A stretch of DNA of 60,000 nt from Tubiluchus corallicola (GCA_030141605.1 JAQGDQ010000005.1:1490180-1550179), one strand, 5' to 3'. Shown: positions 23,701-37,520, numbered from the stretch's first letter. The notes: generated from the sequence alone by a model not told the origin. Numbers and translations are program-made.

Positions 23701-26700
23701 TGTATCTATCTCTGTGTTTGGGTTGGCTCCCATTGGCTATGGTCAAACTGAAAAAGAAAGCTTGGTAAGTGCTTATTGATATTAAAGGTAGTTATTTGTG
23801 TATTTCAGAGAAAAAAGTGAAATTATGTACGTTTGTTCATGGATTGCTCTATCGCTTATCTACAGTCAGAATATTTGGATTACCTATAATACCACAAAAT
23901 GACCAACTATTACAATATTTGACACCATTTCTCTGCACAATTTGTTTTACTGGGATCATTTTTCTAATTTTACTAGAAAGGCCTAACATTCCATCATTTT
24001 TTGTTCCTGTCACTTATCAAATGAGCATTTGAGGGTGCATCTGTAACCTTCATTAACAGAGGACCTTTCTGCTAATTTGAATTTAGTCTAGCTGTGATCT
24101 TTTTTTACCATGTTGTACAGACATAGACTGTTAAATACGTGTACTAATTACCTTTGTAAACATTAGTATCATTTTCTTTTCTATGAAACATCACCCATCC
24201 AATTAGCTTTTGAGGCGAAAAGAACTAAACTAATAGGATCAAATGAATGTTATAATGTTGCTCAAGTGTGAGTCTAACATCAGTACACACGTAGATTCGT
24301 GGTTGTCTAGTAGTCATTCTAAAGTCAGAAAAATAGACGGGAAAGTTTTGCATGAGCACTACTAGTCCATTTCCTAGTCAGATTACCTGTCTTTGTCTCT
24401 TTTACTATCCACAGTCATTTTTTTGTGTTTAATTGCTTAGGTACTAAAACCTTCTCTTGCTATGGAACCTGTAGGCTATTTGGAACCTGATAATCTTTGG
24501 ATTGGACCGACTTCTGTAAGTACCTTTAACTTGAAGTATAACATGCTTAAAGATTTTGTTGATTCTTTTGTTTGTCTTTTCTAAAAAAGTTGTTATGGTG
24601 ATTTTCCTCCTTATGTGCCGGACCTTCATTTTGCTCGAATATACTAATAAATGTTGTGATTTGTAAATTAACTTTACACTAATTTTGGCAAGCACTCAAT
24701 TTTCCTGTGTGCACAACAAAATTTGAAATTTGAAACACATTAATGTCGACAGCTGTAGCTGTTGTTGCTGCAAATAATATATAGATTTTACACAATAGTT
24801 TCCATGGCTTGCCAATTAATTTTTTTAATAAATAGATTCTATTATTTAATGAGAACAGGTGACACCTGATATGTTTACAGCCAAGTTTACCTGAGTTCTT
24901 TCAATGAGATTGTGTACCAATAAAAATTGCTTGAAAATTTGAATAATAATCGAAAACCTGAATGAAAATTCCTTGCAAATGTTAAAAAGGTTTCTATATT
25001 ATTTAAATTTTTAAGGCTTTTCCTTGAAAAGTTATACTGTGTATAATTGCATGAACCAGGCTTTGTAAAACCATTGGTTGTTTTTAATTTTTCTGAGCTT
25101 TTTAAATATTAGTATTTTTTATAATATAAACTGCAACTGAGTATGTATGTATATTTAGTGCACTATATAAATTTTAAGTATAATAGTGATAATAATAATA
25201 ATAATAATTTTACTTTTTGTAACAAATTTTTCTACAGGCTTCATTGATACATCTGGGTGCGAAGTATTCTCCTTGCATGCGAAAAGACAAACCAACATGG
25301 GATGTCATCTATGCTGAAAGAAGGGCAGAAAACAGTTCTGCATGTTGCATTCGAAATGATGGGGGTGGTTGCATACAAACTATTAAGGATAACTGTAATG
25401 TAAGTTGTGTAACCTAATGTGTGCTTACTCTGTTAGTACTCTATACTTCAAGAGACAATTTAGCAAAACAAGAACTGCATGTAGTCTTGGGTTACCTGAC
25501 TTGTGGTAAGCTGTTTAAGGCTTTTAGAGACTTTTTAATGTTAACTTATCAAGCAAAGTGCATCAGAATCTTTGCTTGTTAATACTTTCTTAATCCATAT
25601 TTATAAAGTCATTTTCTAAGTCAACAAATAACATAGAAACACAAAAATTAGTCATGATATCTTTAATGACAGTAAAGTTAAAATTGATCTGAAACAGCAT
25701 GCTAACATTGAAGAAAGTGGTATCACACATTACTTAGCTGATTCCTTAATTCATTTCTTCAGTGGTAAAGTTTGGGTAGCTTCTATTGTTTTAGTTATTT
25801 ATTCTAAAGCTTCTGATGCAAAAATGCTTACAGATTGGAGTTAGGCCTGCATTGTGCCATTGATCTTTTCTTAAATATCACCTCCTGAGTTAGAATTGAT
25901 GTTGCTCTATCACTTCTTATAAATCTGCATGATGGAGCCTGCAGGACACTTACTTGGGACCAGTAACTTTCTTAATTTTAGTTAATGAGATTTGCATTCA
26001 GTATGGAAAGAATTTTTGATGATCTAATTTGTTGTTTTAGAAGGTAAAAACATGCAAATGACAAATATCGATGATAGTCTTGCCAATACTGAGGCACCAC
26101 TGCTTTTAGAAATCCTCATTTACAGGACTTGAATTCTGCAGCAAAAAGAGATTGCATGAAGCTTAACCCCAAAGCTGTAAAATTCTGCAGTTTGATGGTT
26201 GATCTATCTCTATGACTGTCTCTACCCTGCCTGAAATTAAATTAGTGAATATATCATTACCAGTAGTTCATAGTGAAAAAGCTTTGGGTCCAAATTTACA
26301 GATTAACTTATTCCTTTATTAACCTAAACCAAAATGGCAACCATATGATTACAACATGCTCTTTCTGCTCAGCTCTTTAAAACATTGTGATGCAAATTAC
26401 ATTGGTGGTGTTAAAATATTTATGCCAGACTTGTCTGTACTTTTTTGGCCTTCTACAATCGATAAACAGCAATTGCTAGATATTTTGAAAAATATACAAT
26501 ATAGAACCTGTAAATTAATTTTAGGAACCAATTTTCAAATTGTGAAAATACATTGAAGACTTTAACTCTCGCTTTTTTATCAGTATTCCTCACAAAGCTA
26601 GTGTTAAACTTTACAACATAAACACAAAATTTTATTAAACATAAACACATGTTGTAACTTACGACCGAATCACTAATGAAGACTCATAAACCTGGCAGAG

Positions 26701-29700
26701 CATTTAATTCAGCAGTTCCATATATAAAATGTTTTATTAACCGCATGGACTTAACAATAGCTAATTGACAGATGTTTGATAAAATCGATCTTTTTGTTGT
26801 TGTTTTCTTTAATCTCAAATTTTGGTTTTCTGTTTACTTATTACTTATTATACTTATTATTAGTATGCACTGCTCTTAATTGTAATTTTAGATTGACTTG
26901 CAATTTTATTTATTTCTTACTTCTTGTACAAAGCATTTTATTCACTTGTAGTCTGCTTTTTGCTTTTCTTTGATAAACCTATCTATAATAAACCTATTTA
27001 TATATTAAACATTTGTTATGACAAAAAAGAGTAATTGATCCCGGAGACTTTTAATATGATGAACGAACATGCTATTACTGGGTACACAAAAGTACCACAG
27101 CTCTTTGTTATACACACTCTAAACTAATGATAGTTGCTTTGTTCAAAATTTTTACCACAACTTTGATAATTTACAGTAATTGATTTTTTTCAGGAATTTT
27201 TCTCAAAGTGGCACAAGTGGGGCGGCACTAATTCTCCTGAATTGAGAACACGAGGTTCTGTTTGTGGACAAGATCCACGGGAGTGTGGCAGTCCTGCATC
27301 GACTGGCGCGTCTGTGTGGCCTGACGATCTCACAAAATGGCCGGTATGCATAAGCTTGGTTCTTGAAAGCTTTTCATAAAATCTTGCTAAGAAGCACTTA
27401 TTTGAGGATTAAGCTTGTAGCAGTAAAAATTAAAATGCACTACAATTACTGTGTTTACAAATTTCTTGTCAAGAACTTCTAAAGAATTATTATTTAGACA
27501 TAGGAATTATGTTCATTAGGCAATTTATATAATATTATAAACCGTGAGACCTGTCTGATGCTTCATGAAACAATTTTAGTGTTACTGTCTCATAAAATGT
27601 TTCAACAAGTGGAAAAATATTCCAGCAGTAGCTTTGCAAAGGATGCAGTCAAGCACATTTTACTTGAACATGCATACATCCAATTTACACGTGGTTTGAA
27701 CAAGGAAAAAGTCCCATTTTTTACTCCCATATAGCCCTGTGAAATTGTTACACGCATAAGTCGATTGTATACCTGAGCAAAATCGCCAATTCAGGCCTTA
27801 AAACTAAAGCACAACAGTTTTTGTTTAACATGTATAACCAGCAATGTGAGCAGATTTGAAATACCCATTACAGGTTACATAGGTTCTCCAGAACTTGATA
27901 ATAGATGTAACCATCGAGTCACAATGTTTCTTATTCTTGGCCATCTGGAATAAAAGTTTGAATTCTTACTTTCAAACAGCTTGTGATTTTGTTTATGTAT
28001 AATAGTACAAAGTACAAAGTGATGCCACTGTACTTAATTTTGAAACAAAATGTAAGATACTGATAGAAGTTAACAGAAAGAAAGATCTGGCCACGTGAAG
28101 GTGTAGGGCTTAGTTGTTTCTTGATAAACTAGGTGCAGTGTTTAGTAATCTTACAGAAAAAACAAACATGCATGTGTTTACTGACTTAAATGTTCCAAAG
28201 TAATTTTTTAGCAGTACTTTATTAATTGTAAAGTTTATTAGTCTACGGCTTTTGTATAGTAATACTAGTTTTGCTAATTTAGCACTTTAACACAGCATTT
28301 CTAATTACTGCTAAAAATTATTAATTTATAACTTTGTAAAGTAAACATGCATATAATGACAATGGCAATTGTATTGGGCCATATCATTTTATTTAGACTA
28401 GGTGCATTGCAACACATTTTGTTTTTTAAATTTGGGATAATTCAAAATGAAATTTGAGTTTTAAGGAGTTTGAGTTAAGCATGCATGACTTTGTGTCGTA
28501 TATTTGACAATAATGATACTATTTTCTTCTATGTGAGATAATAATTCAGCAAAACTATAATATGTATTGTAATGCCGGGTTTCTTGGGGAAAATAAACTG
28601 TTGTAAGGCTTTGGGTCACTTTTAATACTGACATCAAAACATTTCCATCGGTAATATCAAAACATTCATCGGTATATTTCCATGTTAACGAGAAAAATGA
28701 CACAGCGGTACTATAATGTTAATGCACTTAAACTGAACTTCCACTGTTGTAGATTTGTAAAGATCTAGTTACTCATCCTGAACAGACCGGTTACAAGTCA
28801 GGTTTAGAACACATGACCTGTGATCTGATTGGACGACCTTGTTGCATCGGAATACGTGGAGAATGTATTTTTACCACCAGAGAATATTGTGATTTTGTTA
28901 ATGGATATTTTCATGAAGAAGCTAATCTCTGTTCGCAGGTCAGCTTAGTTTTTATAATAATAGTTTTAGTTGGTAAATCTCTGAATCTTTCATTACTATT
29001 TAATTTTGGACCAACCCCTATTGAAAATTTAGCATCTGGCAAGTTACTATACTCATGCTTTTGCAGTAAATCGACTGTTAAATGTTAACTGTGATAAACT
29101 GGTTTTAATATAAATTTGACAGTTAATATATAAATTTTACATAAATTACATTAACACAAAGTTTTATATGTAAACTCTTATAACAAAATTGTAATGAAAT
29201 ATGCCACTACAGAAAAATTAGCATCTTTTTCTCTCTGATGCTATGTCATTATCATACGTGAGTTTAACTTTTTTCGGAAATTTCTGTGTAAACTGACAAG
29301 GTAAGATTATTCTACTTCACAAGGTATTATACAGTCAAACTTATTAATTAGCTTGATGTGGATAGAATATTCAGCCTTTATAGGAGAAAGCTATTCAGCA
29401 TTGAGGCAGCAAAGGAACAAGGTAACAAGTAGCTAGATATGGCCATAATTCATGGCTGCGATAACTCGTCATCTCGACTTCAGGATCTTTTTTGTTTGTT
29501 CCTAGTATCCTTTGTAAGATGCATTTTTACTGCTGCTTCTCGTACCATTACATTATAAATACGTGTAATATAGACCTGTATTCAGTACAACCCCTTCTCA
29601 ATCTCTCGGGGTCTTTTATCTTTGTGAAATGGAATTCTTACTGGAAAAAATGTTTCTTTGATAGTAGTAACAATGATGCAGACTACACTTAAATGCAACT

Positions 29701-31729
29701 GGAATAATTTTAAAACTGTCTCCCAGTTTACCTGACTTCCTTGACTAAAATGTTTAATTATTCACAAAATAAAAGTGTTGAATTTAATTTTTTTTCTTAG
29801 GTCTCATGTATGGATGAAGTGTGTGGAATGATCTCATTTTACAACCCACATACACCAGACCAATTTTACCGTCTGTTCACATCCCTATTTTTACATGCAG
29901 GGTAATTTATGACATATTATTTTCACTAATAATTGTTACGTCTGTTTGTATTTCAGCTTTTTATTATTTTCTTGGCAAAAGAAATATCTAAGTGGCCTCA
30001 TTGTGTGCTTGTCTATGAAACTCAGTAGTACCATCCATACCTAGGTGGCCACTGGAACAACTGCTTCTGCTTTTGGTTATTTGTGTCGTTAAATGAAGAT
30101 GTATAAGTGTCCAAATAAGAATAAGCCCTTTTTCTTTGCAATATTTGCAAACATTCCAGCACATATCAGTTTGAAGGTTTATAGTAGTATGTTATCAACA
30201 AAAAATTTGCAGTGATAACGTATTTCTTTTCCATACTGATTCGTTGTAACTGTTGGTCTAGCTTGCAATTTCTCTTGGCTTTGAATTACAAATTATAGGC
30301 AGTTTAACTATTATTGCAGAATTGTGCACTGTTTGCTCACTGTGATCCTGCAGATGTTTTTGATGCGTGATCTTGAAAAATTGGCTGGTCCAATACGGAT
30401 TGCCGCCATTTATTTGCTAAGTGGAATTGCTGGAAATCTCGCTAGTGCAATTTTTTTACCTAAACGAGCAGAGGTAAAGTATTTATAATTGTGTTATTCA
30501 ATAAAAGCAAACCCAGTACTTTTAAAGCCATACATTTCACTTCTTCTGTAAGTAAAATTACATTTACTCGTGTTTACGAGATTATTATTAATTATGGAAT
30601 GAACAAACAGTCCTTAAATTTGTGAAAACAGGTTGAGTGTCATAACTACACAGCTCTGTGATTAATTAATTACATTAATTTTTTAATATTAATTTTAAGA
30701 TCTGAGCTCTAGCTTTGATGTCAAAAAAGTAAGTTAATTAAGTGGGTATTATTCAAGCATGAGTAAACTAACACTTGATGACATTGGATAGGTTTGTGAA
30801 TAGCTTCTAGGATTGAATTAGGGCCTGCTTTGATCAAAGAGGCTGTGTGGTCTACAACTTGTGACATTTAGATTTCCTTTCTTTCGGCAGTGTTTGTTTT
30901 TCAAATTGTGAGTTCATTCATCAGTAACTTTGATCTGTTTTACATTCAGTGGTGCCTGGTTCTTTGTTTATATTTAAACACTCTCATTTGTTATTTGGTG
31001 TTCATTTCTGAATTTTGTGTACTTTTTTAAATATCTGATAATGCATTTCAGTTCTGTGTGGAGATGTAATAAACCTGCCACTCAAAAAATAAAGAATAAT
31101 GTTTAATATTGAACAATATCTTAAAGCAATGGAAATACAATTAAAGGCATTGCCACCTTTAATGTATTTCCATTGCTTTAAGGTATTGTTCAGTATTAAA
31201 TATTATTCTTTATTTTTTGAGTGGCAGGTTTATTACATCTCCACATATGTATATTTCAATTTTTTAGCACATGAACAGTATCACAAGCTTTCTTTTTTGT
31301 AACTAGGTTGGTCCTGCAGGGTCTCAACTCGGTCTCTTGGGGATGTTGTTTGTAGAAGTGTTCCAGAGTTGGCAGCTGCTTGCAAAACCTTGGATAGCCA
31401 TTTTGAAACTTACTGGCATTCTGGTTTTTCTCTTTATTCTTGGATTGTTTCCATGGGTTGATAATTATGCACATGTGTTTGGATTCATCTTTGGGTTATT
31501 CCTCTCGTTTGGTCTTCTGCCATATGTAACATTTGGAGAATTTGATCAAAAGCGAAAACTTGTTACAGTAGTTACATCTCTTCTCTTAGCTTTTGGATTG
31601 TTTGTTACTTTAATTATTCTTTTTTATGTTACACCAATATACGATTGTTCCTGGTGTACGTATTTTAATTGTATACCATGGTCAAGTTCATTTTGTAATA
31701 ACTATGAAATCAAAATATTTAAAGATTAA
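17745..31729 (+). CDS. RHBDF: inactive rhomboid protein (iRhom)
   Basis: Fifteen coding exons: 17745-17860, 18429-18568, 20891-21087, 21572-21700, 22005-22288, 22741-22846, 22966-23093, 23653-23764, 24441-24515, 25238-25399, 27194-27343, 28753-28938, 29801-29901, 30320-30473 and 31307-31729. Phases are continuous and give 820 residues (human iRhom1 855). A TAG lies two codons before the chosen ATG. The cytoplasmic N-terminus carries KRGTAEFFG (about 42-50) and RPYFTYW before the first membrane segment (about 372-392). A Cys-rich lumenal iRhom homology domain follows (about 405-625), then the rhomboid core. The rhomboid serine motif reads GPAG (682-685), with Ala684 in place of the nucleophile; His736 (NYAHVFGF) remains. 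It is therefore a pseudoprotease. In other animals iRhoms act in the ER and Golgi on ADAM17 traffic and EGF-ligand signalling; that role is inferred here. The end of exon 4 is the least certain: a GT at 21680 would also keep the frame. RHBDF1 and RHBDF2 cannot be separated. Confidence 0.96.
19743..20440. mobile_element. possible pogo-like DNA transposon relic in iRhom intron 2
   Basis: A TAAATCCTCGTTATAATGGA stretch at about 19765 and, facing it, a segment reading on the minus strand AACCCTCTTTATAACAAACC near 20420. Both resemble pogo/Tigger-type ends, which often begin CAGTNNAACCTCGTTATAAC. The interior carries no transposase frame. A similar CAGTCAAACCTCGTTATA occurs at about 52034. Element limits are uncertain. 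Confidence 0.4.
26040..27020 (+). mobile_element. degenerate LINE fragment in iRhom intron 10
   Basis: Broken reading frames on + give pieces typical of the C-terminal part of non-LTR reverse transcriptases: a LNPKAVKF phrase near 26160, [13 protein letters not shown] near 26365, and [12 protein letters not shown] near 26500, followed by a FNSAVPYI phrase near 26705. Stops and frameshifts separate them, so it is dead. It accounts for much of the 1.8-kb intron 25400-27193. Confidence 0.7.
31056..31248. mobile_element. palindromic MITE just before the last iRhom exon
   Basis: Two arms of roughly 90 bases, left starting about 31056 (TGTGGAGATGTAATAAACCT) and right ending about 31248 as its near-exact reverse complement, separated by a few bases near 31147. 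RNA from either strand would fold into one long hairpin. It ends some 58 bases before the acceptor of the final iRhom exon. No clear target duplication. Confidence 0.85.
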
Positions 31730-34410
31730 TTTTTATTAATATTTTGTTTATATATGAAACCAATGCTCATTTAAAAGTATGTTACTAGATCTATTTTGTT
31801 ATTAAGGCTTCTAAACCAGTCTTTCTAAACTGTTTTACTTGATAGTGCATACTGTACAAAATTTTGCCAGGCACTCTTTATCCACATGGTCTCTTGTGGA
31901 TAACTAGATACTTATCTTAAATACGTGATATTTTTTCAAATAACAGATTGGTATAGTGAATTGAGATTGGAAAGCTGCCTTTATAAATTTATTCTGTTAT
32001 TCTTGTTTCTTGGTAATTTGTTGTATTATCACTAGATTCAGGTTGTTTATTCAGGGTTTGTTGTTAACAAAATTATATCATCTTGTCTATACGAACTTGT
32101 ATATTTTAACAGTAGTGCATATTTATTTAACACAAAAGACATGCACAGCATGTACAAATACTTGGTACAGTAATGTAAGATAATGTACAACTAATTGTAG
32201 TCAAGTATAATAGTTTAAAGTAGTGCCACTTACATTGCATTTTATTCATATAATGCATAGAAGAGTAGTTAGTTTTAGTTGTCTATTGCAACTGGTGTGC
32301 TGTGTAGGTATACTTCACTGTAAGACTGCATATAAATGCATAATATAACAGCTTGAATTGTTTACAACTAAGCTTTTTTCAGACAGCTTAGTCATAGCAT
32401 CTTGCAGGTGGTTATCATATTACTATTTTGTCAGCTGCTAGATGTTTGTATTTGTACATCTGTGTGTATTAACTGAATGTGTGATAACATGCAAGGGTGT
32501 TGTTAAATATGTTGTATAATGTGCTGCTTCATCTCCTGCCATAACTTGGTGCTGTGCTTAAATGCAGCTTTTATATATTATTAATGCATTGTAAATTGGT
32601 TAAAATAGAATTTGTATTGTGGATTGTGTAACATTTTGTTTGTAACTATATTATATTACTAAGGAGCAAATTGAAGAATTTTTGTCTCTCCTGTGCATTT
32701 TTGGACAGAATGTTCCACTTCTAAACTTTCAGTAGCCATTTCAGTAAAAATAATACTGTGTATTTTAATAATTACAGCACAAGTCAGCGTTTTAGTCAGT
32801 TTTTGTAATTGCAAACATGTTTCCCCTGTCGCAAAATTAACTTGCATTTATTGTTTAAAAATAGTGTTTGATTATTTTTATTCTCTTCATTAAACTGCTT
32901 TTCTTTAAAGAGGGTACTTTTTTATGCAAATTTGTACTTATTGTATCACCAGACGATTGAGCAATATTTTTCGTGCTCTACTTGGCTACATAGACATAGA
33001 CAGCAGTAAACAGTTCATTTATAATTGGAATTATCGGGACAGGCATTTTACCATATGATGAAAATGTGTCATCTGCCATGAATACTAATTGTTCTGGTGA
33101 TTACCCTCAGGCTAAGTCAGAATTATACCAATAATCAACATTACATGTATATTTTGGGTTATTGCTATAGGTTATAATTTCCTTCACTTTGTTACAACTA
33201 AAAAGAAATTCAGTAGAGTTTGAGGCTTAACATACGGAAGACCTTGCATGCTGTTGAGGCTTACATTAGGTATCTGGTTTATACTTTCTTGCAAAAGTCA
33301 GAACATTTGTTACTATTACAATAAAAATGTTGTCGTTAATTTCAAGCTTTCAACAACTGTTGCAATGCAATCTGTCAATTATGTGAACCTCATGTGCAGT
33401 TTGTTTTCGGTCAAAGTGAAGATGGTACCCACATATCTGTTACCTGGGTCAAGCTACAACTTGGTTTTCAGTAGGCCACATAATTACAACATACCCTATT
33501 TTATGACACACACATGGCAACAGTACCTGGGTTACAAGAAAGGTTTATAATGTCCTGTAGTCAGTTCTTTCTATGAAGTAGTACGTGTACTGCGAAATTC
33601 TGTTAATGGAATATTTTTGACTTTCTTTTACGAATACATGGTATGACCTTGCTACCAGGTGTTACAGTGTAATTTTTAACATTTCTTATAAATCACATAT
33701 ATGTCATAGAAGCAATATTCTGTTTTTAGTTGCCGATTGCAGAATAATTGTGTTCACTGTTCACAAGATTGAGAATCTTGCAAGTTTCTTTTTTATGTTC
33801 CATTACAAATGAGTGCCTCGCACAACAGCAAGAACACTGATGCTTCAAGAGAAACAGAAGTCATCTTGAAATGCACATCGTACACCTGATCATCATCATC
33901 ATTCACACACTGTAGACTATCTCTTCTATCCAATAATGACAACATACTTGTCAGCATTACTTCAGGCATCAAAATGATAAGTGCCATCACCGTACCGTAT
34001 GCCCATATTATAACAGCAACAATCTTATTATTTAAATTTTAACATTGAAGTGTTATTCATAGAATGAAATTGTAGCCAGTCAAGGACAATACTCAAAAAA
34101 TATGATAATGTAGTATCATAGTTTTATAATAAATTTAACTGACAGTATAGCATTAAAGCTATAAATGGTGCAGTAGTATATTATGCACAGCGAATGGCAG
34201 CCGCTGATAACAAAAAAGAAATTTCACATTTCTATTAAAACTGGCCACATGCTCCATAGTTTCCTGTAGACCCAGATCTTACTTTAAATAATTAACGTAA
34301 AAAGGTCAGTAACGTTGTGTTGCTTCTAAGTTACGAAAAGGCCAACTCTTATAAAACTGGTAACTAATAGATCTACGAATTATATACACTACACAGTAAA
34401 CTAAGCATAA
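31730..34410. other. convergent intergenic region between iRhom and NDUFB10
   Basis: AT-rich sequence holding the 3' untranslated regions of both genes. Open frames at 33248-33550 (+) and 33793-33990 (-) are unrecognised and have no splice context that I can defend. I could not choose a poly(A) signal for either gene with confidence. Confidence 0.5.
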
Positions 34411-37219
34411 TTAATAATCCTCTTCCTCTTCTGGTGGATGCCGCCTTTCCCATATTAATCTGTGCTTTTGTTTCATATATGCATCTCTTACAGTTCCATT
34501 CATACCTAGATCACCATCTGAAACCACAGAAAAGCAGATTGATTAGCAAATGCTAAACAAAGCAAAATTTTACAATGTTGCGAAATTTTTTAGCAGATTA
34601 AAATAAAACTGTACACGGCTGTGTAAAAGAAAATTGTACAAGGCAAAAGAAAATGTGCAGGGCTAAATAAAAGGAAGCCGTACAGAGCCGCATTATACTA
34701 ATGTGCAAACTAGATTGGTTTTTTTAAAGCTATTTGCAAGGTTGCTCTACTGTATGCGTTAATTTATCCTGAAATAAATCTATTCCACAAAAAATACAAT
34801 CATATAACATTACCAATAATCATACACCTTTCAAAAATGAATTTTTAATCAATTATTAAAACCCCATGAATATGCAGTCTTAATATAATTTTCTATTTTA
34901 TTCTAAGTTTGTTTACTGAGGTAACATAACCATCAGAGATAAAGCATAAAAAAATTAAAGGACAGTAAAATAAAAAAAAAGATGCTTCAGTCTTGTCACT
35001 GACTCACAAATGTAGTTTGGTATTAAATACTGCTACAGTACAGTAGCCAACGACATGGCCTACTTAACATAAACAGTGATGGCAAAACAACAATCTAGCT
35101 TATTGTCAATATTGGACAGTTTTCTAAGCAGTCAAGCTGAAAGGTCAGAAGGACCATATAAAATCACCCTGAAACAGTTTTGCCCATCATCAGTCATCAT
35201 TTCATTTACTGACCAGGCCTGGTTGCTACGCATTCAGTATGAGTACTCAATATTCCTCACAACAAAAATACTTCAATATATTATGCAGGCTCACATTTAA
35301 TAAACCAATTTGTTTCAGCAGTCATATAATCTTCGATCGTTTTTTGACATTTGTGCTTCCAATCAGCTCCTTCAAAAGCCATGCACTTTTCTCTCCTATG
35401 TCGAAGAATTGCTAATATTTCAGTATCCACCATCCTAAAAGAAATTTTCAGTGTCAGCAGCAAAAAAAATCTATTTTCTGAAAATAAATACACCTTACAT
35501 TGATTTTCACAGTAACTGCTAACTTTACTGACACATATATTGTATATAAGGACCATATTAGTCAATGCATCTAATTAAGCAAGGAGTTTTATTTGTACGT
35601 CTTTTTCTAATTCAATGTAAGATCGTTCTTTCATTTTAAGCATGGAGTGGAAGCACAGTGTGTTAGTTGTTTCTGCATGACATGAGACGTACCGCCATAC
35701 TTGAAGTGAATGATTATATCAAATGAAAATTTAACTTTAAATACACAGATCTTTCACACACACCTGACATACAATGGGTTTGGTATACAATAAAAATGTG
35801 CATTATTGCACTGCATTTCAAACACTGTGAGAAATTGTTTCTGCATGACATGAAACGTAACGCCATACTTGAAGTGAATGATTATATCAAATGAAAATTT
35901 AACATTAAATATACAGATCTTTCTTTCACACACACATGACATACAATAGGTCTGGTATACAATAAAACAAATGTTTGTACTGCATTTCAACCATTGTGCG
36001 AAATTTATTTATGTTCTACACTTTTCATTTAGTATCATATGTAAAAAAATTAGCAAATTGACGATGACTCAAGCTGTATTTAGTACCATTATGTAAAAAC
36101 ATATTTACGTATGTATAAACACGTTTCCACATGTTTCTATCAATGGATGTTAAATAAGTATCCAACTGCAAAAACATATTTCTTCAATGATGCTAGAAGT
36201 AGAAATAATGTCTTGGTCCTAATGTATTTGGATTAGTATGTGGACTAGTCTAGCAGCAATTACTATCACAAGAGAATCTAATTTGTGGTAGACACCTCGT
36301 CTCACTCCATGCAGCAACAGAAAATAATTGCTTATCAACAAAGTTTTATTAAAAACAGTTCAATTGGGCAATAAACAGCAGAATAAAAACAAAATGAAGC
36401 ATTGTGCTTACCTGTCTCTGCGAAATTGTTCATGTGCTTCCACCAAACAGGGTGTGTCACCAACTTCGCATTGATCAATAGTTGGCACTCTTTTAAACTT
36501 TCGATGATAATAATAGTAAGGGTTTTTTGCCCTCTGTGGCTCTACTATCTTTTCTGAAAACAGGAAAAATGTGTAACAATCATAAAGCTTGATCAGAGTA
36601 TAAGGATCAAGTACAAAAGTAATCTAAATGCAATACATCAGAAGCTGTTGCTAGACAATAAAAATTTGCACTTTTCAAAACAAATAACACAAACTGAAAG
36701 AAAGTGTTCCATTGAGGAGAAATTTAGTAACTCTATGGTTAGGTCTCTTAGACTTCACAAGCGAGCAATGTTTGTTTTGGACATGCAAAAAGTCAGCAGA
36801 TTTTACGGGCTTAGTGTAATTGTATTAAAAAAAATTTGTGATTTATTGGATGCTTATGAGGGTAGTTAATATTAATAAAATAGTTTGTCCCATTTAGTGA
36901 TTTACACAACAACACGTTTTAATGATGATTTTTTCACATCTTAGTGACTCACTTAATGACTAGTTTTTTGTTTTATGATGGATTTTGGCCTTCTCCAGTT
37001 CCTCTCACTTTTCCTAGAATTTTGTAGAGTACTTATAGGGATTTTACAGAATGGGTAAAACAGCTTAATCAATGCATCAAATTAAGCATTTCAATAACAT
37101 TCCCATTTTTTACCTCGGAAAAATGTGACAGGTGTGTCCAATACATAATATATCGCATTTATAAATTTCTCTAATGGTGCTAATTTCTTATGCTCAACGT
37201 TAGCTGTATCTCCAGACAT
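34411..37219 (-). CDS. NDUFB10: NADH dehydrogenase 1 beta subcomplex subunit 10
   Basis: Four minus-strand exons: 37219-37114, 36553-36412, 35434-35295 and 34517-34411. The phases (1, 2, 1) join to give 164 residues (human 172). The chosen ATG precedes a short N-terminus and the conserved VLDTPVTFFREKIVEP, followed by AKNPYYYYHRKFKRVP (about 44-59), which closely matches human AKNRYYYYHRQYRRVP. Two cysteine pairs typical of the family are present: C64-x6-C71 and C100-x11-C112. In other animals these form disulfides, and the protein is imported through the MIA/CHCHD4 route into the intermembrane space, where it is an accessory subunit of the complex I membrane arm. The tail is charged (PPEEEEDY). 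An apparent extension of exon 3 to a stop at 35281 is read-through of a GTGAGC donor. Confidence 0.95.
35667..36004. repeat. tandem duplication in NDUFB10 intron 2, unit about 168 bp
   Basis: TTGTTTCTGCATGACATGA starts at 35667 and again at 35835. The two units stay alignable over about 165 bases with scattered substitutions and a few small indels, so this duplication is older than the one at 9015. It lies in the intron 35435-36411, and the minus-strand open frame over it is a repeat artefact. Confidence 0.92.
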
Positions 37220-37520
37220 TGTGGTAATTTCAAAAGAACACAAATCACATTAAGTTCATATTACAAAATGATGCCCTTCGTCGGATTGGGATACCTCGGG
37301 GTGGATTCAGCGATAGGATTGCCGTTTTGTGCTAAGCTGGTCGTTTTGGAGGCTAAAAATTATTGTATTTTCCGCTAAATTGCCCAAAACCAAAATATAT
37401 AACTCTAGAAAGTGACATTAACAGTTATTGTAAAATTAAATTTTATGATAACATAGTAGAGTGTCGCTAATTTCTGCATGCACACAATCAAGCCTTATCA
37501 GAATCAAGCCATATCAGAAT
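37220..37520 (-). promoter_or_regulatory. presumed NDUFB10 promoter region
   Basis: The sequence upstream of the NDUFB10 start codon, with a GC-richer patch at 37275-37350 (CCTTCGTCGGATTGGG, CCTCGGGGTGG). No TATA box or recognised motif. Called from position only. Confidence 0.35.

Noticed and set aside
35281-35565. NDUFB10 exon 3 ending at its own stop codon
   Set aside because: A GTGAGC donor at 35294 joins in phase to the conserved last exon (34517-34411), so the in-frame stop is intronic.
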